11,059 nucleotides of DNA from Butyrivibrio sp. UBA3740. Its GTDB lineage: Bacteria > Bacillota > Clostridia > Lachnospirales > Lachnospiraceae. Under the pieces are notes generated by a model. The model ran no database searches. It was not told the DNA's origin and was given only the letters and a program-made list of their open reading frames with translations. Below, piece after piece: positions 7,740 to 11,059 of this stretch. The stretch's first letter is position 1, and every line of letters starts with the position of its first letter. The DNA lies in NCBI GenBank assembly GCA_002372465.1, contig DFGW01000248.1:1-11059 (forward strand), read 5' to 3'. Made by a program: the position numbers and the translations under genes.

Positions 7740-8213
7740 TTGAACACACTAACAATTGTACTGATTGTAGTTGCAGTTATCCTTACTGCAGCAGTTGTTG
7801 CACTGATAATACTTGGTAAGAGAGCCCAGAAGAAGCAGGAAGAACAGCAGGTTCAGCTGGATGCCATGAAGCAGACAGTAACCATGCTCATCATTGACAA
7901 GAAGAGGATGAAGCTCAAGGAAGCAGGTCTTCCACAGGCAGTAATCGAACAGACACCCAAGCTCCTTCGTGGTTCCAAGCTCCCGATTCTCAAGGTCAGA
8001 ATTGGAAACAGAGTGATGAGTCTTATCTGCGACGAGAAGATTTTCGATCAGGTACCTACCAAGAAAGAGGTAAAGGCTTCAGTAAGCGGTATCTATGTAA
8101 CTGAGGTTAAGGGTCTTCACGGTAAAGTACAGACCAAGGAAGAGAAGAAAGGGTTCTTCAAGAACCTTGTGGCTAAGGCACAGGAAAAGGCCGGCGCCAA
8201 GATGGTCAAATAA
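7740..8213 (+). CDS. small single-pass membrane protein of unknown function
   Basis: 157 residues from a TTG start. The frame stays open upstream to a TTG at 7713, but GGGAGG at 7726-7731 sits eight bases before TTG 7740, and the upstream start would read through this site and lies only about eight bases past the predicted transcription start. MNTLTIVLIVVAVILTAAVV forms a membrane anchor at residues 1-25, followed by basic GKRAQKKQ, so the C-terminal part should be cytosolic. Residues 27-50 are Gln/Lys-rich, and from 56 a compact basic domain follows (MKLKEAGLPQ, KLPILKVRIGNRVMSLICDE, VKASVSGIYVTEVKG). The tail is Lys-rich. I do not recognise a named family. Similar short proteins are my recollection from Lachnospiraceae. 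It is monocistronic, with its own promoter and terminator. Confidence 0.85.
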   Translation: MNTLTIVLIVVAVILTAAVVALIILGKRAQKKQEEQQVQLDAMKQTVTMLIIDKKRMKLKEAGLPQAVIEQTPKLLRGSKLPILKVRIGNRVMSLICDEKIFDQVPTKKEVKASVSGIYVTEVKGLHGKVQTKEEKKGFFKNLVAKAQEKAGAKMVK

Positions 8214-8223
8214 CTTAATATGG

Positions 8224-8261
8224 AAAAAGCGGTGGCAATTTAATTTGCCGCCGCATTTTTT
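8224..8261. terminator. bidirectional terminator between convergent genes
   Basis: GCGGTGGCAA (8229-8238) pairs with TTGCCGCCGC (8245-8254) around TTTAAT, with one G-T wobble. It is flanked by AAAAA and ATTTTTT, so both strands give a hairpin plus U-tract. It ends the plus-strand membrane protein gene. On the minus strand it includes the last codons and stop of the DUF1934 gene. Confidence 0.9.
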
Positions 8262-8692
8262 ATGTCTATCACTATCATGGACTGGGACACCACCTGCCCC
8301 TCTATCTCCAGATCATATTCTGCCACCACCTTGATCTCTTCATCATTCCTTCCCTTGTTGAAGTCAAAGCTGTTGGTCCTGACCTTCATCTGCATTGAGC
8401 CATAAGGCGTAGCATACTCCGTGTCATAAACAAGCTTTTCTCCAAAGGTAAGTCTTGATCTGGTAGCACCTCCTCTTATGATCTCCATCTTATTGCCGGA
8501 TGGATCAATAAGAACTTTGTTGTGAACCTTCATGGTGCTGCTGCCCATGTCCTGATTCTCATCATATTCCACAACCCGGCTGCCATCCTCAAGCAGCTCA
8601 AAGATGCCCTCAGCAGAAGTCTCCACCTTCTCGGTAGGCTCCCCTTCTCTTGAATGTATGCCTGTGACATTTACTTCTACATTTCTGTTCAT
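8240..8692 (-). CDS. DUF1934 family protein (YwiB-like beta-barrel)
   Basis: 150 residues with no signal or membrane segment. The pattern fits DUF1934: an N-terminal VEVNVTGIHS strand, the central RVVEYDE, an IIRGGATRSRLTFGEK stretch near 71-87, the YATPYGSMQMKVRTN signature near 92-107, and a final strand with AEYDLEIEGQ and MIVIDIKN. Members such as B. subtilis YwiB are small cytosolic beta-barrels of unknown role. The gene lies 12 bp after ispE. Its ribosome binding site (AGGTGA) directly follows the ispE stop, so the two are likely co-transcribed and possibly coupled. Its last four codons and TAA form one arm of the shared terminator, an unusually tight packing. The family call is from sequence pattern, and its function is unknown. 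Confidence 0.85.
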   Translation of the reverse strand: MNRNVEVNVTGIHSREGEPTEKVETSAEGIFELLEDGSRVVEYDENQDMGSSTMKVHNKVLIDPSGNKMEIIRGGATRSRLTFGEKLVYDTEYATPYGSMQMKVRTNSFDFNKGRNDEEIKVVAEYDLEIEGQVVSQSMIVIDIKNAAAN

Positions 8693-8704
8693 AGAATCAC
8701 CTGC

Positions 8705-9574
8705 TTACTTATTGGGATTGATTGGGGCTGATAAAAAGAGCTCCGGAGCCAGTTTACTTTCTCTGACTGCTTCATAGCCTTTTTCAGCCTTCTCCTTATC
8801 ATCAAAAACAGCGAAAACAGTCGGGCCTGAGCCTGTCATAAAGGCCCTTACAGCGCCGTTGTCTTCCAGTAACTTCTCTATGTCTTTTATGACACTGTAC
8901 TTGGAAACCGTCACATCCTCCAGTACATTGCCGATAAGATCGCACATTCCTTTAAGATCACCGCCCTCAATGGCCCTTTTTATGCCATCTATATCAGGGT
9001 GTTTTTCAATCTCTCTGCTATCCAGTTCTGTGTAAACCCAGCCGGTAGAAACTGCTATGGCAGGCTTTGCAATGACAAGATAACATTCTGGCATTTCTTT
9101 TATCGGGGTAAGGACCTCACCTATCCCCTCAGAAAGAGCTGTTCCGCCAAGGATACAGTAGGGAATGTCTGCGCCAAGCTTTACAGCCAGTTCGCATAGC
9201 CTTTCTTTTGAAAGTCCAAGTCCCCAAAGCTCATTAAGAGCCAGGTAGGTAGCAGCTCCATCAGTGCTTCCTCCGGCCATTCCCGCCGCCACGGGAATCC
9301 TCTTTTCCAGATGGATATCTGCGCCTTTTTCTACACCGCATTCCTTCTGAAGCTGGTGAGCCACCTTGCAGATAAGATTACTGTCATCTGTAGGAATCCC
9401 CTCGGATGAAGCAGTAAGGTTAATGTCTCCCGTGTCGTTTTCTTTATAGGTAAGAGTGTCATACAGGTCCACGTTCTGCATTATCATCCGGACCAGATGA
9501 TATCCGTCCTCTCTCCTGCCTATTACATCCAGACCTAAATTTATCTTGGCATATGCCTTTCTGGTAATCTCCAT
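8705..9574 (-). CDS. ispE: 4-diphosphocytidyl-2-C-methyl-D-erythritol kinase
   Basis: 289 residues, normal length. It phosphorylates CDP-methylerythritol with ATP in the MEP isoprenoid pathway. It is a GHMP kinase: AYAKINLGLDVIGRREDGYH with Lys10 opens the fold, the ATP-binding loop is PVAAGMAGGSTDGAA at 94-108, catalytic Asp136 is in GADIP, TALSEGIGEVL follows at 145-155, and motif 3 is FMTGSGPTVFAVF at 245-257. TDGAA replaces the more usual (S/T)DAAA. The ATG fits the family's N-terminus, but the ribosome binding site is odd: AGAGG abuts the ATG, and GGAG lies 14 bases away, so initiation may be weak. DUF1934 follows, and a sigma-A promoter lies upstream at 9628-9656. Confidence 0.96.
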   Translation of the reverse strand: MEITRKAYAKINLGLDVIGRREDGYHLVRMIMQNVDLYDTLTYKENDTGDINLTASSEGIPTDDSNLICKVAHQLQKECGVEKGADIHLEKRIPVAAGMAGGSTDGAATYLALNELWGLGLSKERLCELAVKLGADIPYCILGGTALSEGIGEVLTPIKEMPECYLVIAKPAIAVSTGWVYTELDSREIEKHPDIDGIKRAIEGGDLKGMCDLIGNVLEDVTVSKYSVIKDIEKLLEDNGAVRAFMTGSGPTVFAVFDDKEKAEKGYEAVRESKLAPELFLSAPINPNK

Positions 9575-9627
9575 CCTCTAAAGCCGCTCCAGTACTGAAT
9601 ATTTGCACCAAAAACCTGCTATAAATC

Positions 9628-9656
9628 ATGATATGACCATGCTTAAACGTTTACAA
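9628..9656 (-). promoter_or_regulatory. sigma-A promoter for ispE
   Basis: The minus strand reads TTGTAA (plus 9651-9656), a 17-bp spacer, and TATCAT (plus 9628-9633). Transcription would start near 9621, giving a leader of about 46 bases before the ATG. Confidence 0.6.
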
Positions 9657-9698
9657 GAAAAAAAGTCTAAAAAAATTTAAAAAATTTGCTTTTACCCC

Positions 9699-9725
9699 TA
9701 AAGTTTTTTAAAAATATGCCGACAC
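9699..9725 (+). promoter_or_regulatory. sigma-28 (FliA/SigD)-type promoter
   Basis: TAAA at 9699-9702, exactly 15 bases, then GCCGACAC at 9718-9725. This is close to the sigma-28 consensus TAAA-N15-GCCGATAA. The spacer and the region upstream (about 9657-9690) are very A/T-rich with long A- and T-tracts, which may act as an UP-like or curved element. Transcription would begin near 9732, about 65 bases before the ATG at 9797. A TATAGT at 9741-9746 has no matching -35. Confidence 0.7.
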
Positions 9726-9796
9726 AAAGATTAGGTAAACTATAGTTTCGTTTCAAGCGCGGTATTTAGCTAACCTGTGCGGAAAAGGAGTTCTAT

Positions 9797-10423
9797 ATGG
9801 GCGTAAACGGAGTTACCGAGGTTACTAACAACATCGCAACGACCTATGCTTCTACCATCAATGCTCCTGTAGAGGACAAGAAGAAGGATACTGAAGTAAA
9901 GGTCAAAACAGAAGCGGCTGCAGTTTATGAGAAATCTGAGGACCAGTCTTCCAATACCGCCAAGACTTCCTCAAAGGAAACCGACAGAACCAAGATCATT
10001 CAGCAGTTGAAAGCCGATGATGCACTTCGCCAGCAACAACTTTTGGACATAGTCCACAAGATGATGGGCAAGCAGGCCAATGCCTATGGAATCGCAAACT
10101 CAGACAATGATAATGATTCTATCTGGAAATTCCTGGCTAAGGGTGATTTCACAGTAGACGCAGCTACAAAAGCGCAGGCGCAGGAGGATATCTCCGAGAA
10201 TGGCTACTGGGGCGTTAAACAGACCTCAGAGCGAATCCTGGATTTTGCCAAGGCGCTTGCAGGTGACAATCCTGAGAAGCTCGAACAGATGCGTTCAGCA
10301 TTCGAAAAGGGATACAAACAGGCCGAGAAAACCTGGGGCGGCGAGTTGCCGGAGATCTCAAAGAACACATTCGATGCAGTAATGAAGGGATTTGACGAGC
10401 TTACAGGGAAAACAGAAACTTAA
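9797..10423 (+). CDS. conserved hypothetical protein, probably in the sigma-28 (motility) regulon
   Basis: 208 residues with no signal peptide or membrane segment. Residues 1-65 are hydrophilic and low in order (MGVNGVTEVTNNIATTY, then Lys/Glu/Thr/Ser-rich). From about 66 a compact, mostly helical domain begins: KIIQQLKADDALRQQQLLDI, VHKMMGKQANAYG, an IWKFLAKGDFTVD stretch, AQEDISENGYWGVKQTSERI, FAKALAGDNPEKLEQMRSAF, EKGYKQAEKTWGGELPEISK and NTFDAVMKGFDEL. The Ala/Gln/Asn-rich N-terminus without a signal resembles many flagellar or exported structural proteins, but I recognise no named family. AAAAGGAG six bases before the ATG is a strong ribosome binding site. The upstream sigma-28-type promoter suggests expression with flagellin and chemotaxis genes. 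A two-way terminator follows. Role inferred from the promoter only. Confidence 0.88.
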   Translation: MGVNGVTEVTNNIATTYASTINAPVEDKKKDTEVKVKTEAAAVYEKSEDQSSNTAKTSSKETDRTKIIQQLKADDALRQQQLLDIVHKMMGKQANAYGIANSDNDNDSIWKFLAKGDFTVDAATKAQAQEDISENGYWGVKQTSERILDFAKALAGDNPEKLEQMRSAFEKGYKQAEKTWGGELPEISKNTFDAVMKGFDELTGKTET

Positions 10424-10439
10424 AACTGTTGCTAGTAAC

Positions 10440-10477
10440 AAAAAGAGGAAGGGCCCTCAAAAGCTCTTCCTCTTTTT
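10440..10477. terminator. bidirectional terminator
   Basis: GAGGAAGGGC (10445-10454) pairs with GCTCTTCCTC (10463-10472), with one wobble. It is preceded by AAAAA and followed by TTTTT. It serves the plus-strand hypothetical gene and the minus-strand pyrD. Confidence 0.88.
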
Positions 10478-10516
10478 CTGTTCCGGATCATATTTTTCAA
10501 AAGACGCCATAAATTC

Positions 10517-11059
10517 TTACACAATTCCCCTAAGCTCGTTGATATCTTCTACACCATACTGCTTCATGTATTCCTCAATGCCTTCGATGACATTGATGGT
10601 GGTGTAAGGGTCATGGAAGTTCATGGCTCCAACAGCAACAGCTGTAGCACCTGCCATTATAAACTCGATAGCATCCTCTGCATTTGCTATTCCACCCATT
10701 CCTATGACAGGGATCTTAACGGCATGAGATGCCTCGTATACCATCCTCACTGCCACAGGCTTAATGGCAGGACCTGAAAGACCTCCTGTCTTGTTGGCAA
10801 GGGCAAACTTTCTCCTGTATATATCAATCTTCATTCCTGTAATAGTGTTTATTAATGAGATTGCATCCGCACCTGCTGCCTCTGCCGCCTTTGCCATCTC
10901 GGAAATACTGGTGACATTGGGACTGAGTTTCATGATGACCGGCTGCTTTGCATGAGCCTTGATCTCTTTAGTAATATTAAAAAGAGCATCTGCATTCTGT
11001 CCAAAGGCTATAGCACCTTCCTTAACATTGGGACAGGATACGTTGATCTCCAGCATATC
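10517..11059 (-). CDS. pyrD: dihydroorotate dehydrogenase, C-terminal part (cut by window edge)
   Basis: About 181 residues of the C-terminal part. The frame stays open through the window's right edge (Asp precedes the first Met), so the true start lies outside. It oxidises dihydroorotate to orotate in pyrimidine synthesis with FMN. ADMLEINVSCPNV-like text at the start (DMLEINVSCPNVKEG) holds the catalytic-base Cys of class 1 enzymes. KLSPNV, INTITGMKIDI and KTGGLSGPAIKP follow. PVIGMGGIANAEDAIEFIMA and GATAVAVGAMNFHDP form the FMN phosphate site. A Cys base and SCPNVKEG favour class 1B (PyrDB), which pairs with the electron-transfer subunit PyrK. That gene would be outside the window. It ends at a two-way terminator. 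Confidence 0.95.
   Translation of the reverse strand, partial: DMLEINVSCPNVKEGAIAFGQNADALFNITKEIKAHAKQPVIMKLSPNVTSISEMAKAAEAAGADAISLINTITGMKIDIYRRKFALANKTGGLSGPAIKPVAVRMVYEASHAVKIPVIGMGGIANAEDAIEFIMAGATAVAVGAMNFHDPYTTINVIEGIEEYMKQYGVEDINELRGIV

Overview
The window looks like chromosome of a low-to-mid GC, Gram-positive anaerobe of the Clostridia. Lachnospiraceae close to Butyrivibrio or Pseudobutyrivibrio is my best guess. This rests on the style of the proteins (lipobox lipoprotein, PcsB/CwlO-like secreted hydrolase, a class 1B-type dihydroorotate dehydrogenase fragment, IspE of the MEP pathway), strong AGGAG-type ribosome binding sites, and a sigma-28-type promoter suggesting a motile cell. 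The genus is inference.

Left part (1-1952) is accessory and AT-rich. It holds a likely frameshifted gene remnant (34-211), a perfect 24-bp palindrome (253-276), and one PD-(D/E)XK nuclease-fold gene (280-1164, minus). A 788-bp gene-free interval follows. In it are five copies of a paired inverted motif, ACACT then AGTG(T/C) exactly 30 bp on (1190-1465), and then a run of strong hairpins (1696-1931). The last of these folds into a cloverleaf-like four-way junction that contains the guaA terminator.

Middle part (1953-7604, minus) is a run of four genes transcribed right to left: a lipoprotein related to trigger factor with an FKBP domain, asnS, a secreted coiled-coil NlpC/P60 peptidoglycan hydrolase, and guaA. 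Gaps are 29, 93 and 13 bp. An extended -10 promoter in the 93-bp gap probably starts an NlpC/P60-guaA transcript of its own. The run mixes envelope functions (folding of exported proteins, wall cleavage) with housekeeping (Asn-tRNA and GMP synthesis).

Right part (7605-11059): a divergent small membrane protein gene (TTG start at 7740) with a good sigma-A promoter converges on the ispE-DUF1934 pair and shares a two-way terminator with it. Divergent from ispE is a 208-residue protein of unknown function behind a near-consensus sigma-28 promoter. It converges on a 5'-truncated pyrD across a second two-way terminator.

The items most worth following up are the paired-motif array, the cloverleaf element behind guaA, and the sigma-28-driven unknown gene. 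No complete mobile element, CRISPR array, rRNA or tRNA gene was recognised.
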